Origin: Siphonodentalium dalli
Lineage: Eukaryota > Mollusca > Scaphopoda > Gadilida > Siphonodentaliidae
DNA length: 64,000 bases
Reading direction: 5' to 3'
Assembly: GCA_032622095.1 (NCBI GenBank)
Contig: CP136062.1
Coordinates: 32,860,918-32,924,917, forward strand
Shown: positions 1 through 9,239 of the stretch, piece by piece
Numbering within the stretch: position 1 is the first letter of the stretch
How the letters are laid out: each line of letters opens with the position of its first letter
The notes under the pieces: generated by a model
What the model was told of the DNA's origin: nothing
Database searches by the model: none
What the model saw: only the letters and a program-made list of their open reading frames with translations
Made by a program: the position numbers and the translations under genes

Positions 1-129
1 TTGCCGGACTTGGATACTTTAGGTGTTGCGAGAGTAACATATCATCTGAGTTGATACATAATTATGCCAATACTCACTGATTAGTATGATGCACTCATTG
101 CAGTTATTTTTTATCCATTGATAATCACA

Positions 130-384
130 TTAATGTTTGAGACACAATGATCTAGGCTTAGATGTCCTAGTTACATCAGAACAAGTTTTTATATTCAAGT
201 TTTCATTTCTCGCAGCTTCTTTCCAAAGGGTGTCGGGAAGTTTTTCACCTGGCCGTCCCATGTGCAACTTGCCATAGCTTAATGTCATCTCTACTGAGGC
301 CCATATAATGTCCCAGTAACATGCATATGTTGTTTTTGCAGTTATACTATGTTTTAAACTGTTGCAAATGTCAAACATGGGCAC
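130..384 (-). other. Unassigned 84-codon reading frame
   Basis: This open frame on the minus strand has varied, protein-like composition and a short stretch GRPGEKLPDTLWKEAA that looks coding. I do not recognise a family. It has no signal peptide, no obvious zinc-binding or catalytic motif, and no convincing splice sites. It could be an exon of the minus-strand gene that carries the TSP1 exon, or a fragment of a transposable element. Confidence 0.15.
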
Positions 385-856
385 AAACGATATTTAGTAA
401 AAAAAAATGCACGAGGTTGTAAAAAATGCATTGTTTGCCTCTCAGATCCACCCACCACCCGGTAATATATTCCTGAAATGTGTTATTACCACCCGGTCAC
501 ACAAGAATGCGGAATAAATCCAAAACACAACTAGAATCATAATTCCCCAAGTTAAGGATATAGGTCAAAGGAGGTACAGTTATAAATTCCAAGTATTACA
601 CCTCAATGGAGACATTCTAGACAGGTCCCTGTAAATACGTTTTAAATATAACTTTGCTCACCGCAATTCTGATATAGATGGGTCAGCTCTCTTATCTTCA
701 TATATTTGTTCCAGCTAATATCGCAGAATTGGGCGTTTTACTGTCGACCGTCCATGGGGTTACTTTCTACAGAATGACTTGTACACTGGCGAGTTCATAT
801 TAATCCCATGTAATTAATCGTCCCGTTATCGCGGGCTTTATACATACATCGTCTAA
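385..856. other. Non-coding stretch
   Basis: AT-rich sequence with short homopolymer runs. I see no open frame, tandem repeat or inverted repeat that I can support here. Confidence 0.5.
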
Positions 857-1032
857 ATTGAATAGATCACCTCAATCGTGTCTTCATAATTAAGACGGCC
901 GGTGTGCCTCTTTTTTGGGAGTGATAAACTCTACTCACGAGTGCTCCTCGCTCGTGAGTAGAGTTTATCACTCCCAAGACACACACCGGCCATCTTAATT
1001 ATGAAGACACTCGTTGAGATTATCTATCCAAT
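857..1032. repeat. Long palindromic hairpin element (MITE-like)
   Basis: The two halves are nearly perfect reverse complements, reading GTGTCTTCATAATTAAGA at the left (878-895) and its complement ending at 1010. The match extends with a few mismatches to about 857 and 1032. The centre near 944 is a short loop. No coding potential. It resembles the fold-back elements common in mollusc genomes. A target duplication is not clear. Confidence 0.8.
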
Positions 1033-1049
1033 ACCTATGATATTTTATG

Positions 1050-1255
1050 GAGTGAATTATTATAAATCAGCGGTACCACATCTGCCCCTTATAATAAGTA
1101 ATACCGGTATATATTATACATCAGAGACTACCACCCCAAATCCTTACAATAAGGAATAACCGTCTATATGAATTATTATAAATCAGTTGCTACAACCCCT
1201 ACCCCTTATACCGGTTTATATGGATTATTTCCGTAGATAAGGGGAACCCCCTCAT
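1050..1255. repeat. Two degenerate direct repeats, ~118 bp
   Basis: GAATTATTATAAATCAG recurs at about 1053 and 1170, each followed by related ACC(C)CCTTATA and CCGGT/CCGTCTATAT blocks. A short direct duplication with no further assignment. Confidence 0.5.
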
Positions 1256-1335
1256 TATTATACCATTATCATATCATTTGCATTCGTTACTTCGGCAACT
1301 TTCGCCTCTTTTTGTCACATGTATTATATTCGAGT

Positions 1336-1470
1336 CGTCAAAAATCCGTCGTTTGAAACCAAGACGGATTTCAGACGCAGCACCGACGAAGATTCGTCTG
1401 AATTAGACGGAGATTCGTCTGTGATGCGTCTGAAACGGATCTAATTGTTTCAAACGTCGCATTTTTGACG
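1336..1470. repeat. Small TIR element, ~135 bp
   Basis: It begins CGTCAAAAATCCGTCGTTTG and ends with the near reverse complement (CAAACGTCGCATTTTTGACG). GACG/CGTC inverted blocks fill the interior. A truncated second copy of the left end, with its upstream ATTCGAGTC, occurs at 1501-1530. Non-coding MITE-like element. Confidence 0.65.
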
Positions 1471-1635
1471 CATTTAATACCATTGTGGGTTTGGTATTAG
1501 ATTCGAGTCGACAAAAATCCGTCGTTTGGAGCGGGCTTAAGATGGTCATTGTGTTCAGTATATTTATTCAATTGTAGTAAATTATACATTTAGTATTAAA
1601 ATTAGTATTCAAATGATCACGACTCATAAACTTAC

Positions 1636-1803
1636 CCTGGCACACAGCTTCCTGACACATGTCGAGTTCTGTGCCATGGCCAATGCAATTCTCGGTTGCG
1701 GTTTGGGGATTGTCATTTGAGCAATTTCGCGTCCGGATTAGAACACCTAGTCCACAGCTCACGCTGCACGGACCCTCCTTCCACTGGAGCCATGGGGCGC
1801 CAA
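1636..1803 (-). CDS. Thrombospondin type 1 (TSP1) repeat exon
   Basis: The exon encodes about 56 residues with the TSP1 signature: two spaced tryptophans (WLQW), then CSVSCGLG, an Arg-rich strand (RTRNC), and the later cysteines in ENCIGHGTE, DMCQ and AVC. Six cysteines are present, as expected for the domain, which acts extracellularly in adhesion and matrix proteins. On the minus strand an acceptor (CATCAACAG) precedes it at 1804-1805, and a consensus donor GTAAGT follows at 1635-1630. Both introns are phase 1, the usual arrangement for shuffled TSP1 modules. The signal-peptide exon at 8163-8304 on the same strand ends in phase 1, so the two could splice directly. The rest of the gene would lie to the left, outside the window. 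The TSP1 call is firm; the protein's identity is unknown. Confidence 0.85.
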
Positions 1804-1835
1804 CTGTTGATGTGATATTAAATTCAATACAATTC

Positions 1836-2560
1836 TTTAATCTCAATAAACCAATACATATGGTATATGTGAGATATACAAATGTAACTACAAATACACG
1901 ACAAAAGCACATTTAACAGGTTCATACTTATATAATACTAGCTGGTGGACCCGACTTCGTCCGGGCTGTTTCCCCTCTGCTTTTCGGCGAATTGCGACCA
2001 TTTTGAAGGTCAAGGTCAGGTCGGGGTCACGATTTGACCTTTCCAAAACACTCACTGGCAAAAGTACCCGACAAAAGTACCCGTCGAAATCGTCCGCTTT
2101 TACCCGATTTGACCTTGAATTGACCATTTTGAAGGTCAATGTCAGGTTGGGATCACGATTTGACCTTGAATTGACAATTTTGAAGGTCAAGGTCAGGTCG
2201 GGGTAACGATTTGACCCGTCCAAAATACTCCCCGGACAAAATTACCTCTAGCCGTCCCGTTTTACCCGATTTGACCTTGAATTGACATTTAGAAGGTCAA
2301 GGTCAGATCGGGGTCACGATTTGACCCGTCCAAAACACTCCCTGAACAAAATTATCCCTAGTTATCAAATTTCGTCAAAATTCGTCTGGCAGTTTTCCCG
2401 GCCATAGCTAACACACAGACAAACAAACAGACAGACAGACAGAAATCCCAAAATATATATTAGATATAATATATGTAATATTAATATACATATATGCATC
2501 AAAGGCATTGACGTCACAACCACCCAGAACTTATGTCATGAAACTTTTAAGTGTGAGCGA
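1836..2560. repeat. Dispersed repeat split by a Helitron
   Basis: Sequence 1836-1937 plus 2465-2560 matches 52165-52350 in order and orientation, sharing blocks such as GACAAAAGCACATTTAACAGG and AACTTATGTCATGAAA. The copy near 52.2 kb is uninterrupted, so it serves as a paralogous empty site for the Helitron at 1938-2464. The identity of the host repeat is unknown. Confidence 0.7.
1938..2464 (-). mobile_element. Non-autonomous Helitron (solo copy)
   Basis: Read on the minus strand, the element starts TCTAATATATATTTTGGGA at 2464 and ends CTAG at 1938. A CCCGGACGAAGTCGGG hairpin lies about 8 nt before the CTAG. The flanks are A at the 5' end and T at the 3' end, as for Helitron insertion between A and T without target duplication. 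The interior is tandem-like blocks of TTGACC...AAGGTCAAGGTCAGGTCG and a CAGA-rich 5' subterminal tract. No Rep/helicase frame is present, so it would depend on an autonomous relative. The uninterrupted paralogous site near 52262-52285 supports the boundaries. Confidence 0.85.
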
Positions 2561-2593
2561 AACTCGTCATTGAGAACAGGAGCCCATTCGACA

Positions 2594-2814
2594 GCATTAA
2601 CTAACATTCGGGTATGTATATATACTCGTTAACTAACATTCGGCTATGTATATATACGCATTAACTAACATTCGGGTATGTATATATACTCATTAACTAA
2701 CATTCGGGTATGTATATATACTCATTAACTAACATTTGGGTATGTATATATACTCATTGAGAACAGGACCACGACAGCATTAACTAACATTCGGGTATGT
2801 ATATATACTCATTG
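2594..2814. repeat. Minisatellite, ~35 bp unit
   Basis: About six copies of a unit with CATTAACTAACATTCGGGTA followed by TGTATATATACT. One interruption near 2760 duplicates the GAGAACAGGA flank seen at 2573. It lies in the putative intron of the TSP1 gene. Confidence 0.85.
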
Positions 2815-2942
2815 ACAATGCATTCCTTTTGTACATGTTCAGGAGTTAAGTTCAATAGACGATCAAACATACATGTAGGCTGTTTCCTAATCTTATTGTC
2901 CGAACATTTCGCATATTTAAAAATGGTCTATCTCTTCCTCTA

Positions 2943-3316
2943 TCAATTAATATTGATTTTATTTATAATGTTATGGTATAACATACTTACAATCAATTAA
3001 TATTGATTTTATTTATAATGTTATGGTATGACATACTTACAATCAATTCATATTGATTTTATTTATAATGTTATGGTATAACATACTTACAATCAATTAA
3101 TATTGATTATATTTATAATGTTATGGTATAACATACTTACAATCAATTAATATTGATTTAATTTATAATGTTATGGTATAACATACTTACAATCAATTAA
3201 TATTGATTTTATTTATAATGTTATGGTATAACATACTTACAATCAATTAATATTGATTTAATTTATAATGGTATGGTATAACATACTTACAATCAATTAA
3301 TATTGATTTTATTTAC
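2943..3316. repeat. Minisatellite, 50 bp unit
   Basis: About 7.5 highly similar copies containing AACATACTTACAATCAATTA and a TATTGATTTTATTTATAATG block. Only scattered single-base changes separate the copies, which indicates recent amplification. Confidence 0.9.
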
Positions 3317-3796
3317 GGCTCGTGTTCGTGTTCGTGGAGCGTAGCATGCGGATAACTCTATATCACAGGAAACCCATATAATATCATTGAAAAACCAATT
3401 ACATATTTTATTATCTGTCACCAGTGTGTAATCGCCGGGATACTTGGCATTGCGGCGAGTAAATTACCGCGCGGATTAATACTATTTAGGAAAGCCACGC
3501 TTGAAACTAATACTTGACATTGCAAAATAATTGCTTTGTTCATTAAAATTCAATTATTGTCCAACTTAGTTGTATTGACGAAATAGACACAAAAACAAAG
3601 AGGCAAATGAGGGGACTATATGTTTCGTTGGAAGGCAAAGCGCGCAATACTGTCGTATACGGTTGTGAAGGGTCTTAACCAACGCCGTGCATCTATGCAT
3701 TTTACATGCATTTTCATCATCTTTTAAAGATTTTGATTTGCTAAAAGGCAAAAAGCTCCAGTTTTGTTCCTGTGATATACAAGGTCTTCAACTCGT
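3317..3796. other. Non-coding stretch
   Basis: I see no gene, tandem repeat or inverted repeat. A short GTGTTCGTGTTCGTGG tract follows the minisatellite. The minus frame at 3566-3751 has no recognisable content. Confidence 0.4.
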
Positions 3797-4040
3797 TATG
3801 TTGGTAGGTCAAAATGATGTTGTTTAGAATAAGAAACGTTATATTATATGCGATGTCACTATGTGCATGACCATTCAAATATATAACTATATGTTATACA
3901 ATAGTTTAAAGGGATAATGTAAACTAAATCCGGCTATTTATGGGACCATCTCCTTTTATACTCAACAGCATGTACATGTAAGGGAAAAAAATGAATCAAC
4001 TCGTTTCATATATTTGATCCACAACTCGTCTACGACTCGT

Positions 4041-4518
4041 TGTGTACCATAGTCGAATTGTGGAGGTTAATATTTGCCTGGAAGTCTGTGTAGAGTATGT
4101 TAATAGAACCGATTACCAACTAATCAATAAGTGTGTGGGGCCATGGCTTTACTGGTTCAGAAGTATAGCGAATCATATGTTTGGAAACAGATCAATGTCA
4201 CATGGAAGAAGTCCTACTGGCCTGGAAATATATCGTATCACGGGGAGGCGACCAGTCATGTGACTTGGGGAGAAGCTTGGGAATAAAATAGTACGTTTGC
4301 TTTCGGTCGTGGCTTTTCGGTTATAATTCTCTAAGTGACCGATTGGCCCCACGACAGACTTCAGGCGAATTCTCAAACTGCTAGCTTTGTGAAAGTTGTG
4401 GTGGTAAATATATTTCCATGCATTCTTGATGTTACAATAAAAGATTGTGTATCTACAAAACTGTGTCTGGACCTGAGTTCCCAACGTGGAGAGACGATAG
4501 ACGGCCGATTATAGGACA
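4041..4518 (+). repeat. 5' LTR
   Basis: It starts TGTGTACCATAG and ends TATAGGACA, giving TG...CA termini. It contains AATAAA-type signals (near 4282 and 4437). About 99.4% identical to 7158-7635 by eye (three differences). Confidence 0.9.
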
Positions 4519-4527
4519 CATGTTTTT

Positions 4528-4545
4528 TGGTGCCGTGAGCAGGAT
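4528..4545 (+). other. Primer-binding site of the LTR element
   Basis: TGGTGCCGTGAGCAGGAT begins nine bases after the 5' LTR. TGG would pair with a tRNA 3' CCA. The matching tRNA was not identified. Confidence 0.7.
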
Positions 4546-7143
4546 TCCTAATACAGCTGTTGGTGAATTAGGAAAAATGAAGTTTTAAAGGACAGTGCTA
4601 AGGACAATGCATGAGATACACTTTTGCCGGAAATTCAGTGACATTATGTTGTAAAGAAAATTCTCCCTATTTCCTTGGGTGCACTCACACGGAAGCTAAA
4701 AAGAACTAAGGCGCGTGATAATGATCAAATTCCAGTAATGTCCGACGATATGAGTGCACAAAATTATAAAGACACTGGTAACACAGAATCCATAATAGAA
4801 GTCGATACCGACGTATACATGTCAAGTGAAGAATTTTGAATTAACCATATAACAACTCAGTCTGATCTGACAGTAAACAATCAGAGTTCCCGACGAGACG
4901 AAGTCCAATTTTACATCTGATTGTGCCCATTGTCTGACATGCTAATTTAACAAATGTGTTTAAAGAGAGCAATAGATATCGACTTTATGAATGAGCCGAT
5001 TGTCAAACAAATCGGGACCCAGTTGCCGTTAACTGTCATTTCATGAGAGGTGCTAAAAATACAATTACTGATTTATATAGGCCTCGATCAGACTGGGTAA
5101 TATAATCACTTAATGACGTGTGAGCGAATTGAAGTAAGTTGGGTTAAGTAGAAAACGCTTAAAAGTCGTTATCCGTGTCAACGACAAGTGATAAAATACA
5201 AATTGTGAAAAATAAAATAGTTTTACAGGTGAAAATAGGCCACCAATCTAATAAAGAGCGTTTGTTAAACGTGTCGTTGTTATTCGATGCATCACACTAG
5301 CAGGGTGTGATGCTGGGTTTGAGTTCAATGATCTGTTAAATTAATTGAAAACTAGTGACCAGTATGCTCAATAAGTGTCACTAAAATAAAAGCATATTGA
5401 CCCAAAAGTTAGTGAAAAGGTACTGTTCATTCATTTACATAATGGATTTCGATAATACCGGAAGTTTCGATATATTTACGAAACCGAATAGTATAAGTCA
5501 CGAAATAAAAATTGAAATTCACAACATACAACGGGAAATTGAGTTAAGAATTTACATATTGTAGGAAAATGGGGGATATTCCTATGGTGTACGAGAAATT
5601 GTGTGAAGTCCCTAGGGCTATACAGTTAAGCAAAATGGGTGTGATTTAGGGGATGGAAGGTCCCCAAATCAATTCAGAGAAAGCAATAAAACCAACTTAT
5701 TCTATCATTCTAAACTTGGATGCTTTGGCATTCAAGTTGGAAAAAAAGGGAGAATTTCCCAGGGCACGAAATCCGTGTATCAAAGCGATATACGGAGGGC
5801 GGGTAGCCTCGTAGAGCAGGCGTTTAGGAGAGGCGTCTTTGTGTATCGATCCAAAGCCGTGTATTTCGTGCTGATTCGGGAAAAACAATACTTGACCTGT
5901 TCTAACGAAACGAAAAACAGGATAAATTAATGAGTTTTGGGGGTATGATAAAAATTGTAAACGAGATACATTGTCATAAGAAGCAATTAATTGAATGTAA
6001 TGTGGGTCAAATATAATTGAATATTAACTTCTTATATATAGGCCATGGAAATAGCCATTTATAACACAAAAATATTATAAGTAGGTAAGATTGTAAATGG
6101 GTTTGCAAATTGTAAATGGGTTTGCAAAGTCTAGATAAGTTGTTTTCGTATGGAAGTAAATTTGTCAGATAATTGAATAATATATCTGCGTAGATCAGGC
6201 GAATTCTAAAGTATGTATCACAGACATAAGTGAGAGTAAGTAATTGGAAATAGCTTGACAAGTCTAGGTTAAGTGGTTATGAGAATTGAACGAACATAAT
6301 AGCAGAAATGGAAACGCAAAGAAGTTAATTGTCGTATATCCAAGATGATAATAAGTGGAACACATAACAGATACTGAACTGTTCGAAATATAAATTGTAA
6401 CAAGTATATGGACTTATAGCCGAGATGATAGTAAGACAAATACAGAACAGATATGGACTGTTCAAAATAGAAATTGGGTTGCGATACCAGAGAGAGAGAG
6501 GGGTCGATTGCGCGATGTTCAAGTTAGAAAATATTGACAAGTTGTGGTATTTCAAGCCCGCGGTGGTTTCCAAATAAGTTGGTCAATGATCAGGGTATAC
6601 TGATTAGGTTTTCATGATGTGATTGGTATGTTGTTTTTGAGGGCGTTGTTCCGTCTCTGAGAAAGAGTACAACATATTGAATAGTCACGAATTAAAGTGA
6701 CAACAACAAGTGAAGTTGATAATGAATTCATGAAAACTGAATGATTTGAAATGTATTGATGTTTGTAAAAGATGTTGTTGATGATTATTGATTTTGAATT
6801 GAATGTATCACCATGTATGACATATTGTAGTCAAGTGCGTAATTCCATATGTCTTTTTCATTATGGTACGTGTAGAATTGTTTAGAACTTAAATGAGTTA
6901 TGATGAGGGTGAAATAGAACACCTTAACTGTAATAGTCGATATAATAGAACATTGATGTTATGTAAAGCAGTTTGTTTAGAAGTTGGAGTTGACCGAGCA
7001 TTACACTATGGTAGTTGGATACTGGAAGGGAAGTCATGAACCCTGACAGTGGAACGAAGACATTTGATATCTTCATATGAAATTAATCAACGAAACCGAG
7101 TAATTAACGGTGGAGTTGTTAGTTTACTTAAATAATTAAACTC

Positions 7144-7157
7144 GAAAAAAAGGGAGG
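7144..7157 (+). other. Polypurine tract of the LTR element
   Basis: GAAAAAAAGGGAGG lies immediately upstream of the 3' LTR, the expected site for plus-strand priming. Confidence 0.75.
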
Positions 7158-7635
7158 TGTGTACCATAGTCGAATTGTGGGGGTTAATATTTGCCTGGAA
7201 GTCTGTGTAGAGTATGTTAATAGAACCGATTACCAACTAATCAATAAGTGTGTGGGGCCATGGCTTTACTGGTTCAGAAGTATAGAGAATCATATGTTTG
7301 GAAACAGATCAATGTCACATGGAAGAAGTCCTACTGGCCTGGAAATATATCGTATCACGGGGAGGCGACCAGTCATGTGACTTGGGGAGAAGCTTGGGAA
7401 TAAAATAGTACGTTTGCTTTCGGTCGTGGCTTTTCGGTTATAATTCTCTAAGTGACCGATTGGCCCCACGACAGACTTCAGGCGAATTCTCAAACTGCTA
7501 GCTTTGTGAAAGTTGTGGTGGTAAATATATTTCCATGCATTCTTGATGTTACAATAAAAGATTGTGTATCTACAAAACTGTGTCTGGACCTGAGTTCCCA
7601 ACGTAGAGAGACGATAGACGGCCGATTATAGGACA
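7158..7635 (+). repeat. 3' LTR
   Basis: Same 478 bp sequence as the 5' LTR, ending TATAGGACA. The next bases are GTTGTG, matching the GTTGTG at 4039-4044 that overlaps the 5' LTR start. Confidence 0.9.
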
Positions 7636-8162
7636 GTTGTGAATCAAATTTATCAAACTGGTTTCATAAAATCTTATATCCCAACATAACTCAATTGAGA
7701 TCCTCTATACCTTAAATACTAAACTAGTAACTAATATATGTGCATTATATTATAAAACATGGATATACAATCAATTTTAACTGATAGACGCGTTTCCGGA
7801 AATGTGGTATCGATTCATAATTATTAATTAAGAACAATACAATTAACATTGTGATTATAATGACAATGATCTCATCGTTGGAGTCATACATTTATTTTCA
7901 TTATAATGACCATGTTGTTTGCATCGTTCATATAGCACATGAGTGTATTATGGATTCACCAATTGTTCAAATTCATTCATTTGTTCCATATATACTGTTG
8001 AGTATAAACGGAGATGGTCCCATAAATAAATAGATAATATAACGCTTCTTATTCTAAACAGCATCATTTTGGCCTACCACCATAATAACAGTTTAGCAGT
8101 ATCATTGTACATTAGCAGGACCACATGGCCAGGTGTGATGAATACGCCATATATCAACTTAC

Positions 8163-8304
8163 ATCCGGATCTCAGGTTTGTATCATCTGATTGTTTGTGT
8201 CCTTCGTTGATATCTGTGGCACCCGGGACATTAGGCTTACTGGATAGTCTACCTTCCCCGGTCATTATAGCCGCCAAACACACGATTAGTACTGATGTCA
8301 ACAT
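8163..8304 (-). CDS. Signal-peptide first exon of a secreted protein
   Basis: The minus-strand ATG at 8304 opens a short hydrophobic N-terminus (MLTSVLIVCLAAIM) followed by polar, Gly/Ser/Asp-rich sequence, which fits a cleavable secretion signal. The frame runs about 47 codons to a consensus donor (GAT then GTAAGT) at 8162, leaving phase 1. The next downstream minus-strand exon I can recognise, the TSP1 exon at 1636-1803, begins in phase 1, so a secreted TSP1-containing product is consistent. Beyond the donor the frame continues open for 29 codons without resemblance to a known domain. The intron would be about 6.4 kb and would contain the LTR element, the Helitron and two minisatellites. 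Pairing of these two exons is inference; the signal peptide and donor are seen directly. Confidence 0.6.
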
Positions 8305-9239
8305 ATTGAACCTGGAATGGAATATGTTGATGTATGGTAGAGTCTAAATAACTGATGAAGTTGTGAGGCTGTTACATGTATCTACCAGGATACTATTCTA
8401 AGGTCAGGACGTTCTCGTTTGTGATGAGTTACCTACTTATAGTACGGTGTATTCGAGAAAAAACAGTTATGGTGTGTGTAATTTTGGAATGTATTACGGT
8501 ATACACATATTTCACAGTGTCAAACTGTCTCTTGACTGGACGAAGCACAATAACGTGGCATACATGTAGAGTGATTGTGACCATTGTCCGGCAAGCGAAA
8601 TATGTATCATATCTATCTGTCTGTCTGTCTGTGTTCTATATAAATTAACGTGGGACAATCTCGACAAGAAACCCAATGTCAGAAATGGTAACGCGCTCAA
8701 GATCATATATTATAAACCCAAGAATGTTATTATAGAATATAAAATATATTGGTTTTGCGAATGACCAACTCAGAATTCCGTTAAAATAACAATAACAACC
8801 AGCAACTAATTAACGAACAGGCGGCCGACTCGACCGTCTCCGACCTCAACCCGAAGTGGGTTGCAGAAATTTCTTTCATTTGTAATTGACATATAGTTTA
8901 TCACAAACCAAAACTCAACATTAATCAACGTTGATTAACGACAATAAACGAATTTGAAATTCCCCGACTACACATTTTATCGGTCTCGGCCTCCAGCACG
9001 CAATTTGACTTTTAATCATTCCAAAATTCCCATTCTATAAATCAAACTAATAAAACACCCATTGATAATGTCAGCCCCCACGAGAAGCGAGAAACTCCCA
9101 CCAGTTATACACGCGGCGCGCGTAATTACTCCAAATGTGTCTAACAGGTGTAGTTATTTCTACCGACGTTTTATATTGTCATCACCATGATACGGAGAAT
9201 ATAATGGTGTGGTTGAAATAAACCAAAGTGCCCCATTCG
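8305..9239. other. Upstream region of the signal exon; no gene recognised
   Basis: The promoter of the minus-strand gene should lie here, but I see no decisive TATA or initiator element. A (CTGT) tract at about 8614-8632 is the only simple repeat. Frames in this stretch have no recognisable content. Confidence 0.4.

Larger units (their letters stand above)
4041..7635 (+). mobile_element. Young non-autonomous LTR retrotransposon (LARD-like)
   Basis: Two 478 bp direct repeats differ at only three positions that I could find and flank about 2.64 kb. A primer-binding site follows the first, and a purine tract precedes the second, which sets the plus orientation. The interior has no long reading frame. 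The longest plausible start is a 33-codon frame (4738-4839) inside a 65-codon open stretch (4642-4839) and has no recognisable domain. Protease, reverse transcriptase and integrase are absent, so mobility would need proteins from another element. A GTTG tetranucleotide adjoins both ends if the LTR is taken to start TGTACC at 4043. The family could be BEL/Pao or Gypsy; I cannot decide. Confidence 0.85.
3797..8094. repeat. Inverted-repeat element interrupted by the LTR retrotransposon
   Basis: The left arm near 3797-4040 and the right arm near 7850-8094 are inverted copies. They share an outer ~47 bp block (GGTAGGTCAAAATGATGTTG and its complement) and an inner TTTATGGGACCATCTCC / GGAGATGGTCCCATAAA pair. 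The same inner pair forms the core of the palindrome at 22581-22800. The whole 4041-7635 LTR element sits between the arms, so this palindromic element was the older insertion target. Confidence 0.6.

Noticed and set aside
4173-7601. Duplicated 73- and 103-codon frames in two places
   Set aside because: They are in the two LTRs and are explained by LTR duplication.
8612-8645. Possible Helitron 5' end from the (CTGT) tract and ATATAA
   Set aside because: No TC start with the expected ATATATTTTG, and no hairpin-CTAG partner nearby.
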